Shown piece after piece: positions 1 through 10,920 of a DNA stretch of 64,000 nucleotides. Below the pieces are notes generated by a model. It had not been told where the DNA came from, searched no databases, and worked only from the letters and a program-made list of their open reading frames with translations. Positions within the stretch are counted from its first letter, which is position 1. The number at the start of each line of letters is the position of its first letter. Source of the DNA: Hofstenia miamia (Eukaryota; Xenacoelomorpha; Acoela); NCBI GenBank assembly GCA_004352715.1, contig SCFE01000051.1:1472253-1536252 (forward strand). The letters are read 5' to 3'. The position numbers and the translations under genes were made by a program.

Positions 1-765
1 AAAAAACGCCTCTATGTTGAACTCTGTGATAACAAAGGTATAATTGTTTTTTACACACGTAATAATTAACAATAATATTTAGATTCGTCTTCCCTCTTGT
101 TTTGAATGAAAATGATGTTTGTAAATTCCATCGCAAATTGTTTCAAATGAAGAAGATGCCTCGCTATACAAACTCCACCACAAAAAAATGTATGTACATA
201 TTTAATTTATGAGAAAATAACTAAGTATTTTTAGCCTCTGTCGCCTCCTACCAAGATGTTCCACCTATAAATTGAAAAAAACGCCTCTATGTTGAACTCT
301 GTGATAACAGTGGTATAGTTGTTTTTTACACACGTAATAAACTAACAATATTATTTAGATTCCTCTACCCACTTGTTTCAAATGAAAACAATGTTTGTAA
401 ATTCCATCGCAAATTGTTTCAAATGAAAAAGATGCCTCACTATGCAAACTCCACCACAAAAAATGTACGNAATTTATGGGGAAATTAACTAAGTATTTAG
501 CCTCTGTCGCCTCCTACCAAGATGTTCCACCTATCAATTGAAAAAACGCCTCTATGTTGAACTCTGTGATAACAGTGGTATAGTTGTTTTTTACACACGT
601 AATAAACTAACAATATTATTTAGATTCCTCTACCCACTTGTTTCAAATGAAAACAATGTTTGTAAATTCCATCGCAAATTGTTTCAAATGAAAAAGATGC
701 CTCACTATGCAAACTCCACCACAAAAAATGTACGTACGTATTTAATTTACACTTCTGTAAAAAGA
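1..765. repeat. Tandem repeat, ~270 bp unit, about three copies
   Basis: Units begin at about 1, 276 and 541 with the same start (aaaaaacgcctctatgttga). Copy 1 differs from copies 2 and 3 at several bases, so at least two units are truly distinct. A single n at 470 sits inside copy 2, where an assembler join could have changed the copy number. The third copy runs out near 760. No coding signal. Confidence 0.85.
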
Positions 766-881
766 TGGTAATAACATTTTAATTGATCAGTTATTTATGT
801 ATATTTAGCGTCCGTGAAGCAGTTACCTCAAATGAATGTTTGTTCTCTCCAAAACGCCTCTCATACACACATCATTGTGTN

Positions 882-1459
882 TTAGGAAAAATTAGTCATT
901 ATATAAAACAAAGTAAATTTGGGTGTGAATCATTTAAGCAGGTCCGAATGTGCTAATTAAAAAATGCATTAGTGAGCTGTTTCTACCTATCAAAAAAAAT
1001 CAATTAGTGAGATCTTCAANNNNNNNNNNNNNNNNNNNNNNNNNNNNNNNNNNNNNNNNNNNNNNNNNNNNNNNNNNNNNNNNNNNNNNNNNNNNNNNNN
1101 NNNNNNNNNNNNNNNNNNNNNNNNNNNNNNNNNNNNNNNNNNNNNNAAATTTGATACGTGTGGTTCGCCATTGCGTCCTGTGTTTTTAGGTGTAATGGAA
1201 AATTAGTTTGTAATGTGTATGTATCCCACAAAGGATTGTAAAAAATAAGTGGCAATAGAAAAATCACAAAATGTGATGTAATGTATACAGGTGAGTATAA
1301 TGTGTGTTATAACAAAATGCAATGTTATGTATATTAGGAAAAATTAGTCATTATATAAAACAAAGTAAATTTGGGTGTGAATCATTTAAGCAGGTCCGAA
1401 TGTGCTAATTAAAAAATGCATTAGTGAGCTGTTAAAAAAATCAATTAGTGAGATCTTCA
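882..1459. repeat. Direct duplication flanking an N gap
   Basis: About 100 bp after the single n at 881 recur almost exactly at 1334-1432. The first copy carries a short extra stretch (tctacctatca) before both continue into caattagtgagatcttcaa. An N gap (1020-1146) lies between them. This may be two haplotypes or contig ends placed side by side rather than a real duplication. Confidence 0.75.
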
Positions 1460-1527
1460 AAGCACTTAGCACCAAGTATCAATTAGATGACTCAACGCCT
1501 CAACCACCCCTTCGATATTCACGGCCT

Positions 1528-1634
1528 GTCACGTGACATGTGACGTCATAAGCTCTCGACCAATCAGAGGCGTTTTTGTGGCGTCTCCTACGAGTCCCCT
1601 TAACTACTGTTATCCCATATGTCAATTTATAAAG
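1528..1634 (+). promoter_or_regulatory. Promoter-like cluster: E-box, CRE, CCAAT box, TATA
   Basis: A GC-richer island in AT-rich DNA carries a palindromic E-box (gtcacgtgac, 1528-1537), a consensus CRE (tgacgtca, 1541-1548), a CCAAT box (gaccaatcag, 1558-1567) and a TATA-like tttataaag (1626-1634). Order and spacing resemble a metazoan RNA polymerase II promoter firing rightward. The calls rest on consensus matches only. Splice sites and a poly(A) signal downstream support a transcript. Confidence 0.5.
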
Positions 1635-1659
1635 GGAAAAATGAAGTAGATGCAATTGA

Positions 1660-2417
1660 ATTTAATTTCATGATGTTCAATTACATCATCAATTCTAATT
1701 GGTTAATGCTAATACTATAAAATAATGTAAAGATCTTATTGTATCATTTGAATTTCTTGAGTCAATTTTGCATTTAATGAATTTAAGAGTTAAGATTGCG
1801 AACAAGGGAAATACCTTAAATTATTGATTATTGAAGAGGATCAAGACGCATTTTTTCCGGCAATTTGTATAATAGACGCTCAGCTAAATTCATTTGTAAG
1901 TTTTATCAATATTTAATTTTTAAATGCTGGAGGCCCAAAAACGCATTTAAGAAAAAGACAATATTCATTTCAAGAAGTATGTTTTATTGTAGCAATTGAT
2001 ACGTCATTTTGCTTTGCTGTTAGAGGGCTACAACAATTTGTGCTATAATTTCTCGTAATGTCCCTGCAGATGCTTTGCATTTTGAGAAAACTTACAAAAG
2101 CTGATCAGATGAACTTAAATCGCGATTTGGTATGTGTAATTGAAGTAATTCGACTAGATACTTAGGTTCGTGGATGTAAGTACTTCTATGGATAGTACAT
2201 ATGATCTTATAATCAATTCTCTCTTTTATTTGTATAATTTTAAATTTCTTCAGCATTGCTAATTCAGACACCTCCTAGGTGTTCGGAAATTACACTTGCT
2301 GCAAAATTGAGTATAGACTGAAAACACAATGATGTTCATTTTGGGATTTCACATTTGTAAAATTTTGTTATTTATTCTGCCTACATTGGTAAGGCAAGAA
2401 TGTGAGAATTTAATAAA
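1660..2417 (+). other. Candidate spliced transcript, little or no coding potential
   Basis: Downstream of the promoter-like cluster lie ordered splice signals. A consensus donor gtaagt is at 1896, an acceptor tccctgcag ends at 2069, a donor gtatgt is at 2130 and an acceptor tttcttcag ends at 2253. AATAAA follows at 2412-2417. The middle exon (2070-2129) begins with ATG directly at the acceptor and stays open for 20 codons. The third exon stops two codons later in that frame. No protein family is recognised. The unit is convergent with the cystatin gene, about 110 bp between their poly(A) signals. It may be a long non-coding RNA or the 5' part of a gene with other exons. Confidence 0.35.
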
Positions 2418-2525
2418 TTGTTTTTATTGAAAATATTTCTTTTGAAAAGAATTGGAAAACGTGATTTAATATTTTTTTTTCAATTCTACAATCAATGGAG
2501 TATATTTCAAAACTAATTATTCTTG

Positions 2526-2531
2526 TTTATT
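2526..2531 (-). terminator. Poly(A) signal of the cystatin gene
   Basis: tttatt on the plus strand gives AATAAA on the minus strand, about 35 bases after the cystatin stop codon. Confidence 0.6.
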
Positions 2532-2565
2532 AATATTTGCAGATAAGTTTTTCATTGAAGCAGTT

Positions 2566-2937
2566 TTATGAACTAAAATATTCGATAACATCATCCAATT
2601 TTTTACCAACAGCGATTGCACTAACAGTCGCACTTCCAGAGAGATCCTTATATACTCTTACATGAATGTACTTGCCGATGCTGCATTGGACTTTAATAAA
2701 ATAATTTATTCCAGCTACAACTTGTGTTTTGTAGCTGATCGGAACTGGATCACAAGTTGAGTTTGAAAGGAGATTCTTCAAAGTAGGATCCCACCCAATA
2801 TTTTCAAAATCAGATTTTACGATTTCATCACTTGCATCATACGTAATTTCATCGGAGAGCCCTCCTCCTAATGAAATGGCTGAATTCTCATATATACATA
2901 GAGCACTGAACAGGAAAATTGCTAGGATGGTCTTCAT
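2566..2937 (-). CDS. Secreted cystatin/stefin-like cysteine protease inhibitor
   Basis: This 123-residue protein is complete in one exon. Residues 1-20 are a hydrophobic signal peptide. The N-terminal glycine trunk is at 24-26 (GGG). The inhibitory first hairpin loop QVVAG is at 72-76 and is followed by NYFIKV, as in stefins. A stefin-like tail (KLDDVIEYF) is at 113-121. Known family members block papain-like cathepsins by inserting the glycine trunk and QxVxG loop into the active cleft. Unlike classical stefins it has a signal peptide and two cysteines in the mature part (62 and 85) that could form one disulfide. On its strand, attatttag lies one base before the ATG and looks like a splice acceptor, suggesting a 5' UTR intron or trans-spliced leader. 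AATAAA lies about 35 bases past the stop. Confidence 0.85.
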   Translation of the reverse strand: MKTILAIFLFSALCIYENSAISLGGGLSDEITYDASDEIVKSDFENIGWDPTLKNLLSNSTCDPVPISYKTQVVAGINYFIKVQCSIGKYIHVRVYKDLSGSATVSAIAVGKKLDDVIEYFSS

Positions 2938-3540
2938 TCTAAATAATAATAGAATTATATGCAGTCATTTAACTGATTTTAAATATTGTAACTGCTAATT
3001 TATTTATAATGCATCAATATTTTCAGAACAGTTGTTTCCAAAATCATTGCATTATACGAAATACGAAATCACTTTACATCTTTGATTTGATATTCCATAT
3101 AATACAATATTTTTTGAACAGAATTTAATAATCAGTTAGAATGGAATTCCGTCATTTTTGCATTCAAATATAAAATAAAAAATAATTTTATTGTTTAAGT
3201 TAATCATGGCTATTCCAACAAGAGAGAAAAAGTACAAATATATTTAAGCCATTTAAAAGTCAAAGAGAATATTAACGCTTGTTTGACCCCAACAAAATGC
3301 TCCCTACAAATGAAATATTGGGAGCAATATTATTTTTGTAAATTTGAAATTGAAATCAATATGCGGTGACTTTGTGTCCATCCCCACATCTTAATTAGTA
3401 TTTTATATATTTCCTGTTTATCTGTCTCTCTATTTGAAAGCATATGGATTTTTATGAAAAATATCTAGAGATAGGGAATGATCTGGTACAGCCAATTGTA
3501 TGCACTTGCAGTAGCAAATATTCATTCATTGGCGCATATG

Positions 3541-4383
3541 CAAGGCTACCAAAGCACTGCTGTTAACAGCTGCAAACTGTTACAGCAAACAGCAAGCAAG
3601 TGCTGTTTAAAACAGCACATAAAATTAATCTATACTGGCATATTATCTGTACTGTTCACACACTATCAATGAATTTTAATCCCTCAACATCCGATCAAAG
3701 ATACACAAGAATTCAGACCAGGGCTGTAATCATTGATAAAGTAGTCAGCAAACCCCATTGATAGAGGGTGATGCAACCCTTCAATTACATTTTATATTTG
3801 GAGACTCATGAATATTTATTTATTATCGTGAGTCATTTCACACTTGTGTATTGTGCGCTGTGCGCTTCTATAACTTGTTTTTTCTGCTATATGTTTTGTA
3901 CATATGTAATTTATTTTAAAATTCACCTTGAAGTTCGTGTTTAGTAGTTGTTTTTAATACATTGATTTCTCTTAACTCTGTTTAAAAACAATATTATTGG
4001 TTCTTAACCAATGGTGTACACAAGGGAGGTGGAGGTCATGGTGGAATGCCCCACGTCAGGTCTTCAAAACTGATTTTGATTGGTTAAATCAAAAAATGTT
4101 CAGCGAAAAAATTAAAAAAGTTTTAAAAACTAAGTCGGGAAATGCAATTTTATAGTCTATTTTTCTGATTTTTTTCACATGGTCAAGACTGTCAAAATAC
4201 CCAGGTACCTCCCAGCTCTTAACCTTGCATTGTCAAAACCTATCTACGATTTTTTTATCTATTCTAACTAAGGATTAAAAAAGAAAATATGAAAGCTGTT
4301 AACATCTGCTGTTAACAGCAAAGGGGTTGCTGCTTGCTGTTACCAGCTTCTTTAGCTGTTAACAGCAAAAATGGGAAGCCCTG
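3541..4383. mobile_element. hAT-like non-autonomous element with inverted termini
   Basis: The left end (caaggctaccaaagcactg) and the inverted right end (cagggcttcccatttttg) each run into copies of gctgttaacagct and related GC/TTAAC motifs. The flanking octamers cgcatatg and tgtgtatg agree at 5 of 8 positions, all three differences being transitions, which fits an old 8 bp target-site duplication. A dispersed repeat (4018-4160) lies inside. No transposase is visible. Confidence 0.6.
4018..4160 (-). repeat. Dispersed repeat, copy 1 (related to 51260-51440)
   Basis: The stretch with ggaatgccccacgtcaggtc and ttgattggttaaatcaaaaa matches the reverse complement of 51345-51440. It is nested in the hAT-like element around it. 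Confidence 0.65.
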
Positions 4384-4794
4384 TGTGTATGCCAATTTAT
4401 AAAATTACATTTTTTGTGAATGGGAAATCTATATCAAATTCAATGATTTACTTTAGAGAAATTTTTACGAATTTCAAAAGAAAATTTCTGAATGATGTCT
4501 GCGCACACATCAGAAATATTTTACAGTGAAACAAAAATATTTCAACATAATTGCAGTCTCCCTAATGATTTGTTTCCTCATAGTGTTTTGGAATAAAATA
4601 TACAGTCAATGTTCGACTTTTCTTTGGTTATTTCCAAATTACTTAACGTGTTCCAAAATAACTGTACACCCTTGAACACCTATAGTGTATAGGATAATGT
4701 TATGCACCTAATAAATATTGTAGAAAGGCTTCTTAGGACCTATCTAAAACTATTATTTTCCTTACTTTGCTTATTTCTTAAAAGCTATCCTGAG

Positions 4795-4798
<4 letters not shown>

Positions 4799-4856
<58 letters not shown>
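4799..4856. repeat. (TA)n microsatellite
   Basis: Nearly pure TA alternation with one interruption. A second short tract is at 5010-5024. Confidence 0.95.
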
Positions 4857-4857
<1 letters not shown>

Positions 4858-5104
4858 ATTTTTTGTGTATGCATTATTTAAAATATCTAAAGATAAGAAA
4901 TATGAGTTTTCTAGAAAAACTATTTTCTTCATAACTATGGTGATTGACGCCATATATGGGAAAATTTGAAAACTGGCGGTAAATAACATTTAGTCCATTT
5001 TAAGGGCTATATATATATATATATATTTACATGCATTTATATATGTACATATATAAATATAGAAAATAAAATGCTTAACAGTGATTTTTAGAAAAATACC
5101 TTCC

Positions 5105-5215
5105 AACATTATTGCAATATTTTGCAATATATTGCACTGTATTGCAATAATACTGCGATAGAATTCTGCGCCACTAAAATTGTTGTAATATATTTATTGC
5201 AGTTTCAATATACTG
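5105..5215. repeat. Cluster of attgcaata motifs
   Basis: At least four attgcaata/ttgcaatat-type motifs in about 50 bp, with degenerate versions over the next 60 bp. Similar motif clusters elsewhere in the window lie in transposon ends. The role here is unknown. Confidence 0.4.
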
Positions 5216-5219
5216 CATC

Positions 5220-7790
5220 AGTAAAATTTAACGAAAATAAAAGTGTGACTACATGGCACCATGAGACCAAAATTCTAATGTGACTGAGACTAAATTCTAT
5301 GAGGCTAATAACATTTTATTTACAAAATCTGCCTACATTCGTTCAATTTCATAGTTGTTTTCATCATTACATTCGTTTTTGTAGCCAAACAAGAAAAACT
5401 GTGATGAATTTTGTTAAAATAAAACTAATTATAATGTGGGTCAAAAAGACCCCAAACAGCTGTTAAATAGTATTTTTTTCTTCCGACGATTAACTATTTG
5501 TAATTTTGAACCACGATTATGTAATTGAAAATTTGACTTTATTCAATTGGTAGTCTTACTTCTGTTTCTCTAGGTTTCTATCTTTTCTTCTTAAATGAAA
5601 TAATTCATAATTATGTTTTATAACTTTTAATATGAATTTTAGTTTTCGCCTTTCATACTAGGTGCATGCAAAGGTAATACAACTAGTTTTTGAAAATTAT
5701 TCATCATTCGAGGATTATTGTATTTGTATACTAGTCAAAGCTTTAACCAAAGTTTCTTACGTGAACTATTTATAGGTTCCTCTACTTTTTGAGCATTTTA
5801 GAATATTAAGGATTTCTCTAAATGGATTTAAGATATCCATAATAGGGCAGAAAAGTACTTGACTTTCCATTCGTGTTTCATTACATGTTGATTCATTTTC
5901 AATCAAATTCATTTTCTGAATGGTATATTTAAATAAATATTTAGATTTAAAACATCAAAGATATCTATTTTTTTGCATCATAGCGGTTATGTTCCAACCG
6001 TTGTATTGCCTCTTAATAATAGTGGATCTTTAACACGTTGTGTTTGAATCCAAGGCAGTGAAATAATTAACGCAGTATTTTTTATTCATGTTCCAAAACA
6101 ATTCTTTCTTTAATGAAAAATGCATTTGAATCCAAACAATACATCTCAAGATATTAGTGAATAATAAATCGACAAGTAAAATGATAACCAACAAACCTGG
6201 TTGAGCTTTTCTAAATATTGATTCTAGTGTGAATAATCTTTGTTTGCAGTCACATTATCTTGCCTATGTTATAGGTCAAGAGCTCTTGAAAGGTTTACGA
6301 TAGGAGTGCCTGTTTGTTTTTTGAATCGCCCACTAGCTTTGCAATCAAACAAGCTATTTACAAAGCAAATGTCTGCTGTTCATTAATTTAAAGCCGAATT
6401 CTTGGTTTATATATATACGCGTTATGTGAATCAGTATTTTCTACATAAATATAATATAGGGCATTTCTATATTTCATTTGAAAAGCCTGGACTTCATGCA
6501 ATTTCCATAACCAACTTTTGTTTAAATTGTATAATAGGCAAACTTTTTGCTTCAATATACAACAAAGTGTAATGTTGTGAGTCGGTCACAACACTTAAAA
6601 GAAGTTCAACGGAGTCTCCAACGTTTTTATTCTGAGGTATATGTAATAAAAATTACATGTATAAACAGAGGGAAAGCTACAAATAACAGCTAGGACACGC
6701 TTCTGGAACAAAGCAACCTTCGCAAGCCTATTTTCCTCATAAAGTGCATTCATTCCAAGTTGGTATTAAATGATTTTGAGATTCTCACATATTCATGAAT
6801 AAATTATTTTGAAATGTCAATAGCATAATGTATATATTAATAAATCAATGTTTACTAACAAAAAAAGGCTAAGAGAGCCTGTCATAATGCCTCTTTGATT
6901 TAGAAAGTATAAGGATGATGAAGAATGCTGCCCATGACCCTATTGCGCTACATGGGAAAGCCCTACTGCAATTAATACAAGTTTGACTCCCTCGCTACTT
7001 GCTCCGTTCAACCTTCAAATACCTATTAAAATTAATGATATACATAATAATAAATATAAAAATTATAAGGCGCGAGCTTACCTTATGACATCCATATAAA
7101 TGGACATATGACTCGCATGCACCGAAATAGAATAGAGTTGAAAATTATTTATGACATTATGAAAGCTTCATTCGTGAAAAGATTAAAGAGGTTCCAAGTC
7201 TGCTATCACGAGTGAAAAATGTCGTAGACACTTCGCTGACTGAAGAAATGGCGAAATTAATGCTTAGAATTGGATAAACCAACATTACTTAAACTCGAAT
7301 TTTAGTTTTTCTAATAAAATAAAAAACAATTCTATGTATAGTTTACTTTATGTATAGAATGATTGTTAGATATGTCTACGTATGTAAACATCTTTACCTT
7401 AGCAAATCCTTCCAAAATTTAGTTAACATTTGCAGTAATATTTGATAAAAGATTGGGTTTCCAAGCAAAATTGCTGACCAATCATCCAAACAAAAGAGAT
7501 TCAATGATGAATAATACCATAAGAAGTAGCTCAAATCAAATACGTAAAAATTACACTTTGCAAAGTAGTTACTGAGCCAACACTGAGTTTAAAACAATAA
7601 TAATCAAAGGAAGTAATACGTATTTAGTTATTAAATTTTTTAATTGGAGAAAACAAGATTTTATCCAGGGTCTTTATGAGGAGAACAATCCTCGAATTTC
7701 GGGAATTCCTTTCTAAAATATTTAACAATTTGCAAAAATGATGTGTGTTTCATTTTGTATATATAAGTTGTCTATAGTTAGAATTTGAAA
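5220..7790. other. Gene-poor AT-rich stretch
   Basis: No ORF with coding character, no structural RNA and no clear inverted-terminus element seen on either strand. Confidence 0.5.
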
Positions 7791-7803
7791 TAGCACATAC
7801 AAT

Positions 7804-8229
7804 CAATGGTGGATACAGAAAAAAATTTGAGAGGGGGCCCAAGGTGCTAGAAGAGCACAAAGAATTGAATTTTTCAATTTTTAAAATTTATTAACATGCA
7901 CTGACTTCAAGGAATATATGTAATAAAATCACATGTGTTCCTATTCTGCCGCCATCCAAAAGAGTAAATAGGAATACATTTAAAATTTAAAAGAAATCCT
8001 GACTACTAAATATTCTTTTTTTATTGAAATGTAATCTCAGGATTTATAGAAAACATTATAATGTGAATGAAATACGCTTTACATATTTACCAGATGCTTA
8101 GAAAAGGCTGTTCCCCACATTTGATGGCACTAAGGAATTTTCATTTGTAATTTTTATATTGCACTTTTAGTGAATTCTTCCTATTTTAGAGGGGAGGGGG
8201 CTCTCTCGGCCCCTCTGTATCCGCCCCTG
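7804..8229. mobile_element. hAT-like MITE with perfect 8 bp target-site duplication
   Basis: Left terminus caatggtggatacag and inverted right terminus caggggcggatacag are flanked by identical octamers, catacaat at 7796-7803 and 8230-8237. The cagg-ggcggat-caga terminus is typical of animal hAT transposons. At 426 bp and without a transposase it is non-autonomous. The intact duplication suggests a fairly recent insertion. Confidence 0.85.
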
Positions 8230-8483
8230 CATACAATTGTTCTCAATTAGCAAACAGACAAACCTAACCTAATATTAACTGCAGTCAGGAAATGAATCAA
8301 AACTCTAAAATCAATACATTTTTAAGATCAAAATACTGAATATCTAGCATTTACACAATTCAATGGATCTTAGGATTTTATATGCTTATAGCTCAGCAAC
8401 TATTAAAGCTTTGCTCAATCTGAAAGCACCACGTAATATAAGAGTGTCCTTTTTTGTTTTTGGCCTGCAACTTCTGACTTTGT

Positions 8484-8810
8484 ATATGGCAGCACACCTC
8501 AATGGGTTTGGAATATTTTTGCACACATCAAGAAACAGTCAAAGTTCTTTGTTGTTTCCATTGGCTCAAAACATTATATATACATGAATATTAGTAATGG
8601 AGAGAATTTAAATTAAAAAATTCAAAATTTTCAAAGAAAGAGTGTTAATCTTTCCAACAACCTCAGCCACAGCAATACACTTTAATAGAAACTTTCAATA
8701 ATTTCATTAAGTATGTTCCCCAATAGATCTAAATTTGCTAATCATTTTGGAGAAAATTCTTTGAAATGTGGGAAAACAGTTTGTCCCTTAAAACAGACGT
8801 CACTTTGTTT
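8484..8810 (-). repeat. Dispersed hAT-like repeat, copy 1
   Basis: Shares blocks in inverted orientation with 33925-34235 and 53985-54251. The blocks are gcacacctcaatgggtttgg, caacaacctcagcc, gtgggaaaacagtttgtcc and the ttttaaag/cttaaaac core. A short ORF inside shows no coding character. Confidence 0.7.
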
Positions 8811-10200
8811 AAGGTTATGCAATCTAAAATTCCAGAACAAAATATGTAACATATGTAACATTTGAAATCTCTAAAGGATATAGGTCATGATCTCTGAACT
8901 TGTCATATGTCCGAATGGGGCTTGGCAATCTCCACACAGTAAGCAAAATGGTTACAATAATCTCTATTGATTTAGGCAGTAATATTACCAAAACTTTAGG
9001 TATGAGGAGAAAATGGAAGATTATCTAATGTTCAGACTTTTACATAGCTTTATAACCACATTGCTATTTTTCAAAAATATTATTAATATAAATAAATTTA
9101 AAATAGTAAGCAGTAATCGACCAGAGTACTGGTTGATCAAGTTTGTTTATTCACTGCTTGGTACTTGATCAACCAGAACTCTGGCAGGAGTTGAACTAGA
9201 CATGGTTTAAGCTGTAACAACAAGAAGAAATAATCACAACTGCAAAGCAGAAGGAGGCTCTAAAGAAGATGAAGAATCAGAAGGCACCAGTCAGAGATGA
9301 TGTACATGGGTATTGGTTGAAAAAGTTCAGAAGTGTTCATGAGCGAATAGCATAGGTTTAGGTTTAGATGGGGAAAATTTTGATTAATTGAATTGAAAAA
9401 ACTATATGTACTTTCATTTCAGTTTTGTACTGCAGCATGTTTTGCAATCAATTATATATCTCTTTAGCTTCACATCTAAAATAGCAACATTAGTTGCTTT
9501 CTTAGTTGTATTATGCAAAAAGTTTCACAAAGTATTGAATGTGTCACTATGAAATACTTCAAAAACTGATTCTATGTTTGCTAGTAATTGCATTTATGAA
9601 TATTTTATGTAGGGTTTTGGGAAAACTTCTAAAATAAAATGTATTTGCACCAAACTAATTTTAAAATCATTTGAAATTTATAAAAAAAGAGATTAAGAAA
9701 TATTATATATTTTTACAGTAGATTTTGATAATTTACTTCAAAATAAAAATGAAGCCCAAAATATCATAGCCTGTAAATTCAACTTTTGGGTTGAATGCAC
9801 TTGTATAATATTGGAATATGGGAAAATTGAAAAACACTAATATTGTATTTAAAGCAAACAGGCAATAATTTGTAAGCACACAAAGAAATAAACAAACATT
9901 TAACTTAACAAACCTGTGCAAATAATTGCTAAAGTTATAAAAAATGAAAACTATTATCATAAAGTTTAGCAATGAATGTTTTTGCCTTTTAAAAATTTCT
10001 TATAAATTAAAAACCATGCTATCTTTATAATATAATATGCTTCCTCTTTAAGAAGAGGAAACCTTTTTTCACTGTCAGGTCCATTGCCTCAACTCCACCA
10101 TTTCCTCCATCCATACACTGACAATGGAAATAAATGAAAATATACCAATCCCTCGTAAAATGAAATCTAAATAAATATTAGAACAAAAATCAACTTATGA
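8811..10200. other. AT-rich stretch with no gene seen
   Basis: Apart from the hairpin at 9121-9184, nothing coding or repetitive was recognised. Confidence 0.45.
9121..9184. repeat. Near-perfect hairpin: 22 bp arms, 20 base loop
   Basis: The left arm 9121-9142 (ccagagtactggttgatcaa and two more bases) pairs with 9163-9184 with one mismatch. The size resembles a small pre-miRNA or a miniature foldback transposon. The sequence alone does not decide which. Confidence 0.6.
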
Positions 10201-10214
10201 AGCCCTTATAAAAA

Positions 10215-10920
10215 TGAATTTTTTTAAAGCAAATTCCATATACTGTCACAAAAGTAAAATTTTAAATTGATAGCTCACAAATCAGCTTAGCAAGTGAAAA
10301 AACACATTTATAACTAATTTTAAACCCCTACAATCCAAATATGAATTCATTTTTTCAATTAAAATAATATTGAAATATATTTAAAAAATTACTGTTGTTT
10401 TACCAAATCTGAAAAAAATTGCATACAATTCATCAATTTACATTGAAATGACAGCTCAAAGCAAAAATTTAATAGCAGAAATCAATTTAGATGAATCAAA
10501 TTTAGGTAGAATGAGCAATTTTCAACAAAAAATCGCCTTTAGGTGATTAAAAAAATCAAACCTCTTAGAGCTAAGGATAATACCAATGTATTCAACGAAA
10601 TTTCACAATACAACCTCTAGATCAACTTATAAAATAAAACATGAACATTTCTAAGTAATTTTCAACATATAGATTCTGAAAATGGCATCAAATTTTCAAA
10701 AGTTGATTAATACATAATAGATATTAAAAAAAAATTTAGGCAATACTCAACGACTGGTTTGTACATCAAAATTGCAATGTTAGTGTTTTTTTGTCAAATC
10801 TGAAAAATCTATTCAACAAAATTTAACAATACAACTTTAGATTGATTTGTAATACTAAGGATTAACATATTTAAATGATTTGAGACCTGCAGAATCTAAA
10901 TATGTCATTGGTTTTTCATT
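10215..10920. repeat. Degenerate tandem repeat, period about 200 bp
   Basis: Related phrases recur. caacgaaatttcacaatacaac near 10600 resembles caacaaaatttaacaatacaac near 10813. ttttaccaaatctgaaaaa near 10395 resembles ttttgtcaaatctgaaaaa near 10785. The spacings suggest an old array with a unit of about 190-215 bp. Related words continue to about 11050. Confidence 0.45.

Noticed and set aside
8363-8587. 74-codon plus-strand ORF
   Set aside because: Overlaps the dispersed hAT-like repeat and shows no coding character.
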